From contig CANMKE010000022.1 in assembly GCA_947498325.1 (NCBI GenBank), positions 1 through 64,000 of the forward strand: a stretch of DNA of 64,000 nt. Direction: 5' to 3'. Each line of letters begins with the position of its first letter. Position 1 is the stretch's first letter. The notes beneath the pieces are model-generated. The model saw only the letters and a program-made list of their open reading frames with translations. It searched no databases and was not told the DNA's origin. This DNA is from an uncultured Persicobacter sp. (GTDB lineage Bacteria > Bacteroidota > Bacteroidia > Cytophagales > Cyclobacteriaceae). Both the position numbers and the translations under genes were made by a program. Shown here in pieces: positions 27,613-37,108 of the stretch.

Positions 27613-28442
27613 TGAGTACAATAGTTACAGATCATAAAATTTCCGACGAAGAGCTGAAATCTTTGGCTACGGCCATAAAAACCCGCTATGGAATCGATTT
27701 CACCAATTATGAAATTAAATCCCTGAAAAGAGGTTTTGGCCGTTTGATCAACAAGCATCAGATGACTTCCCTGATTGACCTTTGGAGCGCCATTTTAAAG
27801 GATAAGGAATTTTTTCTTGGTTGCATTGACGACCTGACGGTAAACCTAACCGAGATGTTTCGGAACCCTGAGGTATGGATTTTTCTGCAAAAATTGCTGA
27901 AGAAAAAACATAGCAAACAGGCGAAGGTCAAGATCTGGCACACGGGTTGTTCCACTGGCGAGGAGGTATATTCAATGTATTATATTATTCATTCCCTTAT
28001 GCTGACTTTTAAAAGTAAAGTAATTGCGACTGATCTGAGTCCCATGGCATTAAACACGGCCAAGGAGGGGAAGTACTTTGGTGTGCAGGCCAATAAATAT
28101 GCACGAAATTTTGGCAAAGCATTTCCTAAAGGAGACTGGAGCAGTATTTTTGAGGAAATACCCACAGGGATCAAAATTAAAGATCGAATTAAACGTAGCA
28201 TTGAATTTTATACACACAACCTGACGAAAGATGAATTTCCAGAAGAGGTAGATATTATCTTTTGTCGTAATGTCATGATTTATTTTGATAACGATCTTAA
28301 ATCCAAAGTACTGATCAAGTTTCATAAGGCATTGAAACCAAATGGTTTGCTGGTGGTCGGATATTATGATATGATGCCTGAGGGATTTCAGGAATTTTTC
28401 CATGTGTATGATAACCGTACTAAAATATATATAAAAGTGTGA
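27612..28442 (+). CDS. cheR: CheR chemotaxis methyltransferase
   Basis: 276 residues. An N-terminal helical region (~1-75) precedes a SAM-dependent methyltransferase core with WHTGCSTGEEVYS (~95-107, SAM loop), IATDLSPMAL and FCRNVMIYFD. It methylates glutamates on the MCP of the same operon. Its ATG shares one base with the cheB stop. It is the last gene of the operon; no clear terminator follows, only a short dyad around 28461-28474. Confidence 0.94.
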   Translation: MSTIVTDHKISDEELKSLATAIKTRYGIDFTNYEIKSLKRGFGRLINKHQMTSLIDLWSAILKDKEFFLGCIDDLTVNLTEMFRNPEVWIFLQKLLKKKHSKQAKVKIWHTGCSTGEEVYSMYYIIHSLMLTFKSKVIATDLSPMALNTAKEGKYFGVQANKYARNFGKAFPKGDWSSIFEEIPTGIKIKDRIKRSIEFYTHNLTKDEFPEEVDIIFCRNVMIYFDNDLKSKVLIKFHKALKPNGLLVVGYYDMMPEGFQEFFHVYDNRTKIYIKV

Positions 28443-28953
28443 TACTGTTTTTCAGTAGCTGGTCAATTTGACCGATCGTGGGAATTTAAAATTTACCTAT
28501 TGTCCACTTTGTAATTGATTGAAACAGTTGCTTTTAGGGCATGAGCAGGCAAATAGGCGCTATTTTGAATAAACTTTTACATTTACTAAAAATATCGAAT
28601 CAACCTTTTGTTACGCACAAACCATAAATTTCACCTCATAGGCTTTGGGAATGGCTAAAAATGATGTTGGTTGAGCAGGATTTTTTTGGGATTAAGTCAG
28701 TTTCATCATGATCTGTGGTATTGTGTTCAGATTATTAGAATAATTATGACTTATTTTTGTACAGACTTAAATTAACAAAATTGATTGTTTCAAGGTATAT
28801 CAAAATAAATGTACCTACGCGAAACGGGCGAGATACTTTAGCGCAGATGGTTAGTGGTATTCTTGTTTTAGCGTTAGCAGAAACATGACTTATGTATCAA
28901 TGATAAGTTAATATTCATGTAGGTGTGGATGTTCAATTTAGTGTGATTATCAA
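28443..28953. other. Intergenic region after cheR
   Basis: 511 bp, AT-rich. It contains a small dyad GGTCAA-T-TTGACC near 28461 but no U-run terminator, no RNA gene and no supported reading frame. Confidence 0.5.
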
Positions 28954-29346
28954 ATGTCTGAACAAAATTTACAGCAAAAAGTATTACCGCATTTTTATGC
29001 TTTGGCAGCATCTAACGACATTGTTTTTAGTGAAACCGAATCAGCAATTATCAATGTGATTTGTTTGTCTATTGAAAAATTTACCTCCTATGAACTTGTG
29101 ATCGATATTCAAGCGATTCAAATACATTCCAAGCAATTACTCACAAGTGCGCTCCTCGAAAAATCGTGTGACAAATTGATGGATAATTATTACCTTCCTC
29201 CGCTTAAGTTATTGAAAGGATTCCGAATGCCTATCATTCATTCCTATTCGATTCTCGACACAGAGATTCACTTCAATATTAATCCTTTAATGCGTGCGTA
29301 CTTTTATGGTACCATGACCTACTTAAAAAATAAAGAGGCACCGTAG
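28954..29346 (+). CDS. Hypothetical protein, 130 residues
   Basis: No family recognised. A soluble, mostly helical-looking protein with no signal peptide or membrane segment. The middle (~55-95) has alternating hydrophobic positions and the C-terminal half reads as short strands (TEIHFNINPLMRAYFYG). The start is the first ATG in the frame. It stands alone between the che operon and a convergent small gene. Orphan status makes it less certain than the neighbours, but the length and composition fit a real gene. Confidence 0.55.
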   Translation: MSEQNLQQKVLPHFYALAASNDIVFSETESAIINVICLSIEKFTSYELVIDIQAIQIHSKQLLTSALLEKSCDKLMDNYYLPPLKLLKGFRMPIIHSYSILDTEIHFNINPLMRAYFYGTMTYLKNKEAP

Positions 29347-29438
29347 GGGAGTCATAAGTTTTCAGTTTTGTGCAAGTTAAAAAATGTGACCGCAGATAAG
29401 CTCCACCGTTATCATGCTAAAAATGGTGCGGTGTTGAA

Positions 29439-29792
29439 TTATTTGGCTTCGGCCACTGTCATCAAGTGGGCTTCTGCCGCATTGACCTGAAGCATTTCTT
29501 CAGCGATTTTTTTTTGTACTAATCGGCAGTCATCGTCAGTAAATGTACAAATATGGATGGACTCGAGGTGACCGAGGGAGAGCTCAATGCATTTCGATAA
29601 GACTGGGTTCAGATGATCCGAGTCCCCAGGCACCTGAGCATACAAATTCACTTGGGCATGTAGGTGTTCATCCACAACCTCGGTGCCATAGTCAATGTGT
29701 TTTCTGTTCACATAAAAAAATTGTTCTCGGGATGGGATATACACCAGCAAGCGCTCTGGAACATATTTAGCAATTGTTTGTGTTGTTGTCAT
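29439..29792 (-). CDS. Hypothetical protein, 117 residues
   Basis: No family recognised. Soluble and acidic, without signal peptide. The first half has strand-like segments (RLLVYIPSREQFFYVNRKHI) and the second half is helical and acidic (DDDCRLVQKKIAEEMLQV). It is convergent with the 130-residue gene upstream on the other strand. The ATG at 29792 is the only plausible start. Confidence 0.55.
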   Translation of the reverse strand: MTTTQTIAKYVPERLLVYIPSREQFFYVNRKHIDYGTEVVDEHLHAQVNLYAQVPGDSDHLNPVLSKCIELSLGHLESIHICTFTDDDCRLVQKKIAEEMLQVNAAEAHLMTVAEAK

Positions 29793-30330
29793 GATGAATG
29801 GGGGTATATTGGGTTTGCATATTAGTCTTTATATTTTTATTATTCTATTCGATTGTTTGATTTTTTACTATCAAATATGCTTGATTGTTACCCGGCCAAA
29901 ATAGCGCATTTCAACTGAAAATTATCATAAATAATCACAATGTTTTTATAGAATGGTAATAATTTAGCCATTTGTATTGAGTTTTCCGCTTAAAATCAAA
30001 ATAGGCATTCATTTTTTACCGTATCGAAATTAGATACGTTACGATATCAAATTTGACGCATTCGTAATCTTATGCGTGAAGGGGTAGAATCTTACATCCA
30101 ATTTTGAGTTTCCGAATTTTACAGCTTTTAACTGTGGTTACCTTTATAGATGTGTTGCGACGGTAGTTCGATCGGTGAGGGATAAACCTGTTCAGCAGTG
30201 TAAGACTAAAAGTGCGTAATTTTTGGTACTACCAACGCTGAATTTTGGTGTTGGCTTGTGAAATGGGCACAAAGTATTAAATGCCTCAGGTGTTTGACCG
30301 CTGCGACAGTTTAAAAACACGATCAAAAAA
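29793..30330. other. AT-rich intergenic region with small dyads
   Basis: About 540 bp without a supported gene. Short dyads include CGTATC/GATACG (30020-30025 and 30033-30038) and TTGGTA-C-TACCAA (30223-30235). None is followed by a U-run, and none matches a known RNA family that I recognise. Confidence 0.45.
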
Positions 30331-30357
30331 ACAGCCTGAACGAGATGTTCAGGCTGT
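30331..30357 (-). terminator. Rho-independent terminator of the 108-residue protein gene
   Basis: ACAGCCTGAAC (30331-30341) pairs perfectly with GTTCAGGCTGT (30347-30357). An A-run on the left gives the U-run on the minus strand, and T4 on the right may also serve the plus strand. It lies 29 bases past the stop at 30386. Confidence 0.9.
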
Positions 30358-30385
30358 TTTTACCTTACCACTACGATGGCAAGTT

Positions 30386-30712
30386 TTATCTTTTTAAAAA
30401 ACCAAAATGTTCGATCGTTTCAAAAATCACTACAGGTTGATCATGACCAAGATCGGGAAAACCCACAAAAAACATGCGCTCATCGAACCAGTTGGAATGT
30501 CCAATAATGTAGCCCCGTTCCCCTAAAGGTAATTTGTCGCCGATATAAACCACTGGCTGCCCAGTGTAGGTGAGGTCTGGGGAAGCCCACCATTGTCCGC
30601 TATATCGAGGCTTCCTTCTCATCATATCAATGAAGTCATTTCCCAGGTCTTTTTTGGTTTGTTGGATATGTTCAAGGGTATCTACGTGATTGGATAAGTT
30701 CATTAATAACAT
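30386..30712 (-). CDS. Hypothetical protein, 108 residues
   Basis: No family recognised. A small soluble protein, helical at the N-terminus (residues ~5-33) and then aromatic and strand-rich (SGQWWASPDLTYTGQPVVYIG, DERMFFVGFPDLG). The start could be 30712 or the Met three codons later at 30703. A strong terminator follows it, which supports a real transcription unit. Confidence 0.6.
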   Translation of the reverse strand: MLLMNLSNHVDTLEHIQQTKKDLGNDFIDMMRRKPRYSGQWWASPDLTYTGQPVVYIGDKLPLGERGYIIGHSNWFDERMFFVGFPDLGHDQPVVIFETIEHFGFLKR

Positions 30713-30950
30713 GGAAGTAATTTAATTATTTCAACAAATAAGATTTTAGTCAATACAAAACATGACCTATGTCATTAATTAAAATACGAAAATCATGGCA
30801 TAAATGTCAATATTCAGATTGATATTTAACAAAATCACTCAAAATTTATCAAAATTCGATTTGTGAGGGGATTTGTGCGCTATTTTGGATAATAATTCAT
30901 TTATAATTATTAATGACTTGTAGCCTTTTTGGAACAGGACTAAATAAGGA

Positions 30951-31997
30951 TTATTTGGAGTCTGATGGTGGGAAAATTATCTTCCAGTCTTTCTTCATAT
31001 CAGTGATCGTCCAATTTTTCATCGGTGCTTCTGTTAACCCCAAATTCAATCGTCCAACGGCAGATTCGCGATCATAAGCCCACTCTCTTTCTGTATCAGT
31101 ATGGTGCAACAATAGCATAAAACTTTGGTGTGTTCCCGATGCCGCCCATCTGAGCATCTGCAAATCTCCATCCGAATTTCCAGAAGCAAATACAGGCTTC
31201 CGCCCGATGAATTTGTAAATAGCCTCGGGTTTTCCTGCCTTGTCGTCTATAAATTCAAGTTCAGGAAGTCTTCGGATTACAGGTTGCCCCCCGTGGTCAT
31301 CATATTTTATTTTTATGGTACTGCCCACCACCTGATCGCGTGGAATACCATAAACCTCTTCCACCCAGGGGCGCATGAAGGCGAGCCCACCTCCGGAAAC
31401 AATAAATGTTTTGAATTTGTGCTTTTGAAGAAAGTGGACAAGTTCTACCATTGGCTGATAAATCAGTTCAGTATATGGCCTTTTGAGTGAGGGATGTCTA
31501 GCCGTTTTTATCCATTGCAACACTTCTTGCTCAAATTCCTCGCCCGTTGTATTGGCATGCGACGCTAAAACAATTTTCATTAAACCCTTTTCACCATATT
31601 TAAACAAAGCGTCGGTATCATGATCAATCGCCGCCTTCATCACAGGATCTTTTTTCCATTCGGGGTGCTGATCAGCCAGCGACTTTAATTTATCCATGGC
31701 AAAAATCAGCTGGAAATACAGCGGCTTTTCAGCCCACAGGTTACCATCATTATCGAAAGTAGCAATACGATCGGGGACGGGGATAAAATGCGGACTGTTG
31801 GGATCGGTAACCGAAGCCACATAATCCATGATGGCTTGTTTCGTTTTTCCCTCCCGCCATGAGGGCAGCGGATCACTTTCAGAAGGAGAACTTTGCAGGG
31901 ACTTTTGCTCTTGTGGATTCTCTTTCACCGAAGGAGTGCACGAAAATCCAAGACTAAGCAATAATATAAATGCTGAAACAATTAATTTTGAGGCCAT
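30951..31997 (-). CDS. HAD-family phosphatase lipoprotein
   Basis: 348 residues. A lipoprotein signal peptide ends at the lipobox LGFSC (Cys20), so it is anchored in a membrane, probably facing the periplasm or surface. HAD motifs are present: motif I TFDNDGNLW (Asp82, Asp84), motif II FIVSGGG, and motif IV ASGNSDGDLQM. These are the hallmarks of a phosphoserine-phosphatase-like acid phosphatase. It lies head-to-head with the phytase receptor operon, which suggests a shared role in phosphate scavenging (inference). The physiological substrate is unknown. Confidence 0.85.
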   Translation of the reverse strand: MASKLIVSAFILLLSLGFSCTPSVKENPQEQKSLQSSPSESDPLPSWREGKTKQAIMDYVASVTDPNSPHFIPVPDRIATFDNDGNLWAEKPLYFQLIFAMDKLKSLADQHPEWKKDPVMKAAIDHDTDALFKYGEKGLMKIVLASHANTTGEEFEQEVLQWIKTARHPSLKRPYTELIYQPMVELVHFLQKHKFKTFIVSGGGLAFMRPWVEEVYGIPRDQVVGSTIKIKYDDHGGQPVIRRLPELEFIDDKAGKPEAIYKFIGRKPVFASGNSDGDLQMLRWAASGTHQSFMLLLHHTDTEREWAYDRESAVGRLNLGLTEAPMKNWTITDMKKDWKIIFPPSDSK

Positions 31998-32583
31998 ATT
32001 CAGTACAATTAAGGAGAATTTTTTTACTCATCAGATTAACAGGAATCTATCGGAAGAGTTTTTTATGGCATAGGTTTGTGGTTTTGGGGTCATTAGTGTT
32101 GCCTGAAAAGAGTGGATAGGTGGCCCTGAACGAGGTGCTAATCGAAAGGTGTTGTTATGAAGGATCACATATGCGGATTGGGTGCTTTTTTGGAGCGCTC
32201 GGTGAATGATCTATTGATTGCGCTACGGTGTAAACGGAATTTTTGTTTATCTAAGTTTTACCGTTAAGAGGGGAACTCCCAAATAGAGGAAATCCCAAAG
32301 TTACGTATAGTTTTCATGCTGATTATTATTGGAATAGAGGTTTCCTCACCTGTTTGACGATTTTATGCCATAGAGATGCAATTGATCCCACCAATGTCTC
32401 TGCTTAATTATTACTTGAATATAATATCAGTATTATCTAAATGATTAATTATAATATTTGTACTGTCATTTTGTAATGGTGAGTCAAAGAAATAGTGAAA
32501 ATTAGATAAACATCATTTGATCGATTGATGGGTGGTTTGAATATACATTTGCACAACAAAACAATGATTAACCTAAGTCAATT
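31998..32583. other. Divergent intergenic region of the phosphorus locus
   Basis: 586 bp, AT-rich, between the HAD phosphatase and the TonB receptor. It should hold both promoters. Apart from the TACATTTG element at 32544-32551, I see no gene, hairpin or recognisable operator. Confidence 0.5.
32544..32551 (+). promoter_or_regulatory. Candidate Bacteroidota -7 element of the receptor-phytase operon
   Basis: TACATTTG fits the Bacteroidota -7 consensus TAnnTTTG and lies 32 bases before the receptor ATG. A TTTG at 32516-32519 could be the -33 element, but the 24-base spacer is longer than usual. Confidence 0.35.
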
Positions 32584-35307
32584 ATGAGAAATCGATTACT
32601 ATTCACTGTTATTTTATTGTGCACATTATTGTCTTCAGTATATGCTCAAGGAAACTTGAAGGGGCGTATTTTGGACGAGCATAATTTAGCAATGCCTGGG
32701 GCATTAATTTTTATTCATGGAACAAGTTATGGGACTTCTACTTCAGTAGATGGATATTTCCGACTGATTGATTTGCCTGAAGGTCAGCATGAAATTTCTA
32801 TATCTTCTATCGGGTATCCCATTATCAATAGAACGGTATCGATCAAGCACCAAGAAACGGCAACAATTACCGTAACACTTTTGGCTTCTCAAAAATTAGA
32901 GGAGGTGGTGATTCGCGGAAATGGCTACTCTCAGATCAACGCCCTGAATCAGCAAAAAAATGATATGAAGATAATGAACGTCATTTCTGCGGATCAGGTG
33001 AATAGATTTCCAGATGCTAACATAGGGGATGCCATCAAGCGGGTACCTGGGGTATATGTTCAATATGACCAGGGGGAAGCGCGATTTGCCAATATCCGTG
33101 GGACGGCGCCAGAGCTGAATGCCGTTACGATTAATGGAGAGCGGATCCCTTCTGCTGAGGCGGAAAATCGCTCAGTTCAGTTGGACCTTATCCCATCTGA
33201 TATGGTGCAGGCAGTGGAAGTGGCCAAGGCCATTACGCCTGATATGGATGCTGACGCGATCGGAGGGGCGGTAAATTTAGTAACACGCTCGGCTCCAGAT
33301 GCCCCACGTGTTGCGATGACCCTGGGTTCAGGTTACAACCTGATTGCCAACAAACCGATGTTGAATGGTGCAGCAGTTTTAGGAAAGCGGTTTTTTGATA
33401 ATAAGCTTGGGGTAATAGTCTCGGCATCTGTTTTTAACCATCATTTGGGTTCCGATAATTTTGAGGCAGAATGGGAAGACGATGCAACACTCAAGGAGTT
33501 TCAGATTCGTCAGTATTATTTGCAACGCTTGCGCCAATCCTATTCTATTGGGCTGGATTTTAAAATCAATGAAAACCATACCCTGTTTTTCAAAAGTATG
33601 TACAATCATCGGAATGATTGGGAAAACAGAATGAGAACCACTTATAAATTGGATGGTTATAACACAGAGGCAGATGCCTATGCCGTAAAAAGTATTACCA
33701 AAGAAACCAAAGGAGGACTCAATAATCACAATAGAAGGCTCGAAGATCAGAGAGTGTTGAATGGGGCGCTTTCTGGTGAACATTTAGTGGGCAGTTTACA
33801 TATCGATTGGTCACTGAGTTATTCCAAAGCCTCGGAACACCGCCCGGATGAACGGTATATGGCCTACGAATACGAAACTGATGACCTTTTGAAATTCAGT
33901 GGGTCAAGCCGAAAGCCAGTCCCTGCAAATTTCTTTTATCATATCAATGAGGAATGGGCACTCGATGAAATCAGCAATGAGAATCAATATACCGAGGAGG
34001 TTGACCGTGGGGCGAAGATCAATTTTATGCTTCCTATCGTTAAATCGGGATTTTATGCCAACGAATTAAAGTTCGGTGCCAAGCTGAAAGTAAAGTCAAA
34101 ATATAGAAACAACGACTTTATGGCTTATGAGCCTTTGGATGACCAGTCGTTTTTTGCTACGGTGAAATTCAAGGATTTTAGTAAATCAAATTTTTTGGCA
34201 GGTCCTTACCAAATGGGAAACTTTGTCGATCCTGCGTTTATCACCAGTCTGAAACTGAACAATAGCCAACTTTTTGAAGGGGAAATTGACCCTGAGGAAT
34301 TGGCGGGGAATTTTGATGCTGAGGAGGCTGTTGCGGCAAGCTACTTAATGGTGAATCAGAATTTTGGAAACAAATTATCTGCCGTTGCGGGTGTGCGATT
34401 GGAGCAGACCACTTTGAACTATGGGGGATTTGCCTACGACGATGAGGAGGAAACACTGACCCCAACCCCGAAAGAAACCGACCGTTACCTGAATGTACTT
34501 CCAAGTGTACATTTGAAGTATTCACCGAATGATCAGCTCAATGTGCGATTGGCGTGGACAAATACTTTAGCGAGACCTAATTATTTTGACTTGGTCCCTT
34601 ACCGCCAGATTTTTCCTGAAGACCTTGAGTTGGCCATTGGAAACCCTGCATTAAAGCCGACACTCGCCACAAATTATGATTTGATGTCGGAGTATTATTT
34701 TCAGTCTATCGGGCTAATGTCTGCGGGTGTGTTTGTGAAAGATATCACTGACTATATTGTCAGAAAAAGATTTGATCAGGAAATCAATGGGGAAACCTAT
34801 GATGTGATGCAACCTGTGAACGCTGGGAATGCCATGATCGTTGGTTTTGAATTTGGCTTTCAGCGCCAGTTGAATTTCTTGCCTGCTCCATTTGATGGAC
34901 TTTCGGCTTTTGTCAATTATACCTTCACAAATTCCACTACTGATAATATTAATCTCGAGGATAGGAAAGCAGAAGCATTGCCAATGGTGGGAACGGCTAA
35001 ACATGCCATGAACAGTTCACTCGTTTACGATGCCCGAAAATTTTCTTTAGGTGTGTCCTTTAATTATACTTCGAGCTTTATTTCAGAGATTGCTGAAAGT
35101 GCCTTTGAGGATATTTATTACGATCAGGTTACTTATTTGGATGCCAATGCCAATATCAGTTTATCGAAAAAAACCAAACTATTTATTGAAGTAAATAATA
35201 TTTTAAATCAGCCGCTACGATTTTTTCAGGGAAGTGAGTCCTTCACTTTTCAAGAAGAATACTACAATATGCGTTGTTCGATGGGGCTGAAAATTAACCT
35301 TTATTAA
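32584..35307 (+). CDS. TonB-dependent receptor paired with phytase
   Basis: 907 residues. The signal peptide ends at VYAQ (~22). A carboxypeptidase-regulatory-like domain (~24-105, LKGRILDEHNLAMPGALIF) precedes the plug (~130-235, FPDANIGDAIKRVPGV, GGAVNLVTRSAP) and the 22-strand barrel (~250-907), which ends in an aromatic residue (INLY). It belongs to the large receptor class that imports varied substrates with TonB energy. The phytase lipoprotein gene starts one base after its stop, so the pair is one translational unit. The imported ligand may be an inositol phosphate or its product (inference from the partner). Confidence 0.92.
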   Translation: MRNRLLFTVILLCTLLSSVYAQGNLKGRILDEHNLAMPGALIFIHGTSYGTSTSVDGYFRLIDLPEGQHEISISSIGYPIINRTVSIKHQETATITVTLLASQKLEEVVIRGNGYSQINALNQQKNDMKIMNVISADQVNRFPDANIGDAIKRVPGVYVQYDQGEARFANIRGTAPELNAVTINGERIPSAEAENRSVQLDLIPSDMVQAVEVAKAITPDMDADAIGGAVNLVTRSAPDAPRVAMTLGSGYNLIANKPMLNGAAVLGKRFFDNKLGVIVSASVFNHHLGSDNFEAEWEDDATLKEFQIRQYYLQRLRQSYSIGLDFKINENHTLFFKSMYNHRNDWENRMRTTYKLDGYNTEADAYAVKSITKETKGGLNNHNRRLEDQRVLNGALSGEHLVGSLHIDWSLSYSKASEHRPDERYMAYEYETDDLLKFSGSSRKPVPANFFYHINEEWALDEISNENQYTEEVDRGAKINFMLPIVKSGFYANELKFGAKLKVKSKYRNNDFMAYEPLDDQSFFATVKFKDFSKSNFLAGPYQMGNFVDPAFITSLKLNNSQLFEGEIDPEELAGNFDAEEAVAASYLMVNQNFGNKLSAVAGVRLEQTTLNYGGFAYDDEEETLTPTPKETDRYLNVLPSVHLKYSPNDQLNVRLAWTNTLARPNYFDLVPYRQIFPEDLELAIGNPALKPTLATNYDLMSEYYFQSIGLMSAGVFVKDITDYIVRKRFDQEINGETYDVMQPVNAGNAMIVGFEFGFQRQLNFLPAPFDGLSAFVNYTFTNSTTDNINLEDRKAEALPMVGTAKHAMNSSLVYDARKFSLGVSFNYTSSFISEIAESAFEDIYYDQVTYLDANANISLSKKTKLFIEVNNILNQPLRFFQGSESFTFQEEYYNMRCSMGLKINLY

Positions 35308-35308
35308 T

Positions 35309-36439
35309 ATGAAATTTATATATATTTGTTTGTTGCCCCTGTTGCTCTTTTCATGTCTTAAAAAGGAGCAATCTACGGCATCGAGTACCGACCCCAGGAA
35401 CTCTAAAGATAAAACGGCCGTTGCTTATCGACTGCAAGATGAAATCAGTATTCAGGTGCCCGTGGATCATCAAACGGACCCTGTGGATGCAAAATCAAGT
35501 CAGGATAGTGCGGATGATATCGCCATTTGGGTTGATGATCAAAATCCTGAGCACAGCAGGATCATTGGGACACATAAAAAATATGGTTTGTATTTATTTG
35601 AGGCAAGCGGTAAGAAAATTACGGATTATCCTTTTGGTAAAATCAATAATGTTGATGTGAGGCAAGGGGTTGTTTTCGGGCAGGACACCCTTGATATTGT
35701 GGCGGGATCTAACCGAACAGATAATAGTATTCTATGGTTGCAGATGCGCAATGATGCCCTGCTGAAATTAACAGATCATGCACAAAAGGTTAGCCCCTTA
35801 ATCGACGACGCTTATGGGTTTTGCCTGTATCATGATCTGAAAAATCAAAAGCTGTATGCTTTTGTCAATGGTAAAAATGGAAATATCGAGCAGTATTTGC
35901 TGAACAAGAATGAAAGCGGATTTACTCATCGCTTGGTTAGACGCCTAAAAGTGGACAGCCAGCCCGAAGGCATGGTGGTGGATGATCGTACCCATCGCTT
36001 GTATATTGGGGAGGAAAATGTTGGTGTATGGTATGCCGATGCTCGTGCAGAAGCTTCTGACAGCCTGACGATGATTGCCCAAAGCCGAGTGGCAGAAAAT
36101 CAGTTTATCGTTGCCGATATTGAGGGTTTGGCGATTTACCCACAAGGCTCCGAGGGCGGTCTGCTATTTTTAAGTATCCAGGGGAATTTTTCTTATGCTG
36201 TTTTTGATCTACAAACCAACAAATATATCAATAGCTTTAAGCTTACTGATGGATTAGTGGACGGGGTTGAGGAAACCGATGGAATCGAATTGACGACGGC
36301 TCAGCTTATTCCGGGTATGGATCGTGGGGTATTGATTGCACAGGATGGTTTTAATATGGAGCAGGACAGTATGGTGGCGCAGAATTTTAAATTGGTTTCT
36401 GTGGGGAAAATCCTCGAAGCACTATCTATTTCACTTTAA
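35309..36439 (+). CDS. Beta-propeller 3-phytase, lipoprotein
   Basis: 376 residues. A lipobox at LLLFSC places the acylated Cys at 16, so it is membrane-anchored and probably surface- or periplasm-facing. The mature part has the beta-propeller phytase layout: DSADDIAIWVDDQNPEHSRI, IIGTHKKYGLYLFE, DVRQGV, DDAYGFCLY, QPEGMVVDD, YIGEENVGVWYAD, DIEGLAIYP, GVEETDGIEL. These acidic loops bind the Ca2+ ions used to hydrolyse phytate and release phosphate. Its start lies one base after the TonB receptor stop. It ends convergent to a small beta-barrel gene, with no clear terminator between. Confidence 0.92.
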   Translation: MKFIYICLLPLLLFSCLKKEQSTASSTDPRNSKDKTAVAYRLQDEISIQVPVDHQTDPVDAKSSQDSADDIAIWVDDQNPEHSRIIGTHKKYGLYLFEASGKKITDYPFGKINNVDVRQGVVFGQDTLDIVAGSNRTDNSILWLQMRNDALLKLTDHAQKVSPLIDDAYGFCLYHDLKNQKLYAFVNGKNGNIEQYLLNKNESGFTHRLVRRLKVDSQPEGMVVDDRTHRLYIGEENVGVWYADARAEASDSLTMIAQSRVAENQFIVADIEGLAIYPQGSEGGLLFLSIQGNFSYAVFDLQTNKYINSFKLTDGLVDGVEETDGIELTTAQLIPGMDRGVLIAQDGFNMEQDSMVAQNFKLVSVGKILEALSISL

Positions 36440-36532
36440 ATTTTTTGCAAAACGACAAGCAAATAGTGGTTTGTAAATTTAATGAACGGTGACTTACAGT
36501 GGATCTTCCTTTAAATATACAATGGTATCTTT

Positions 36533-37108
36533 TTAGAACTGATAGGATAAGCCGACGTTCGCCACCCCTCGGTATCCAAATCCAAGTTCAAGGAAACCTG
36601 CCAACTTTCTACCCACGCGTATGCCCAATGCATTCACCTGAAATCCGACATAATTATCGTTACTGCTCTCCGATACCACAGAATTTGGTGGCAGGGTATA
36701 GTCGTGGGTTTGGGAAGTATAGGCAATACTGATTCCACTGTAAGCCTGTATCAGGTCGCCACTGACGTAATGGTATTCGGTGCCAAACCCCACGGTGAAA
36801 AATCGGTGACTCACATCACCTTCTTTGTTGCCATTCAGAAAAATGTCCTCAGAAATTGACTGGTAGGCCGCATCAGCGTATACAAACCATCGGTCTTTAA
36901 TCGCCACTTTGTAAGTGATACTGATCGCCGGCCCGGCAGATACATTGCCAAAGGAAGCCCCGTTGGCAATGTCCTCAAAAGTATTCAGTATTTCATTGGT
37001 GGTATAAAATCCCGCTCCTACTGATATGCCCTTTGTGCCCTGATCCTGTGCCTTCAGAACTCCTGCAAAAATCAGCATAACAAGTAGTGTCAAGCGTAAT
37101 TTCTTCAT
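36533..37108 (-). CDS. Outer-membrane beta-barrel protein
   Basis: 191 residues with a signal peptide ending LKAQ (~20). The rest alternates hydrophobic and polar residues as in 8-stranded porin/OmpA-type barrels (GISVGAGFYTT, WFVYADAAYQSI, FFTVGFGTEYHYV, IQAYSGISIAYTS, GYRGVANVGLSYQF) and ends in Phe, as barrel proteins do. No specific function can be assigned. It is convergent with the phytase gene; a small dyad CAACAA/TTGTTG lies upstream (37170-37184). Confidence 0.8.
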   Translation of the reverse strand: MKKLRLTLLVMLIFAGVLKAQDQGTKGISVGAGFYTTNEILNTFEDIANGASFGNVSAGPAISITYKVAIKDRWFVYADAAYQSISEDIFLNGNKEGDVSHRFFTVGFGTEYHYVSGDLIQAYSGISIAYTSQTHDYTLPPNSVVSESSNDNYVGFQVNALGIRVGRKLAGFLELGFGYRGVANVGLSYQF

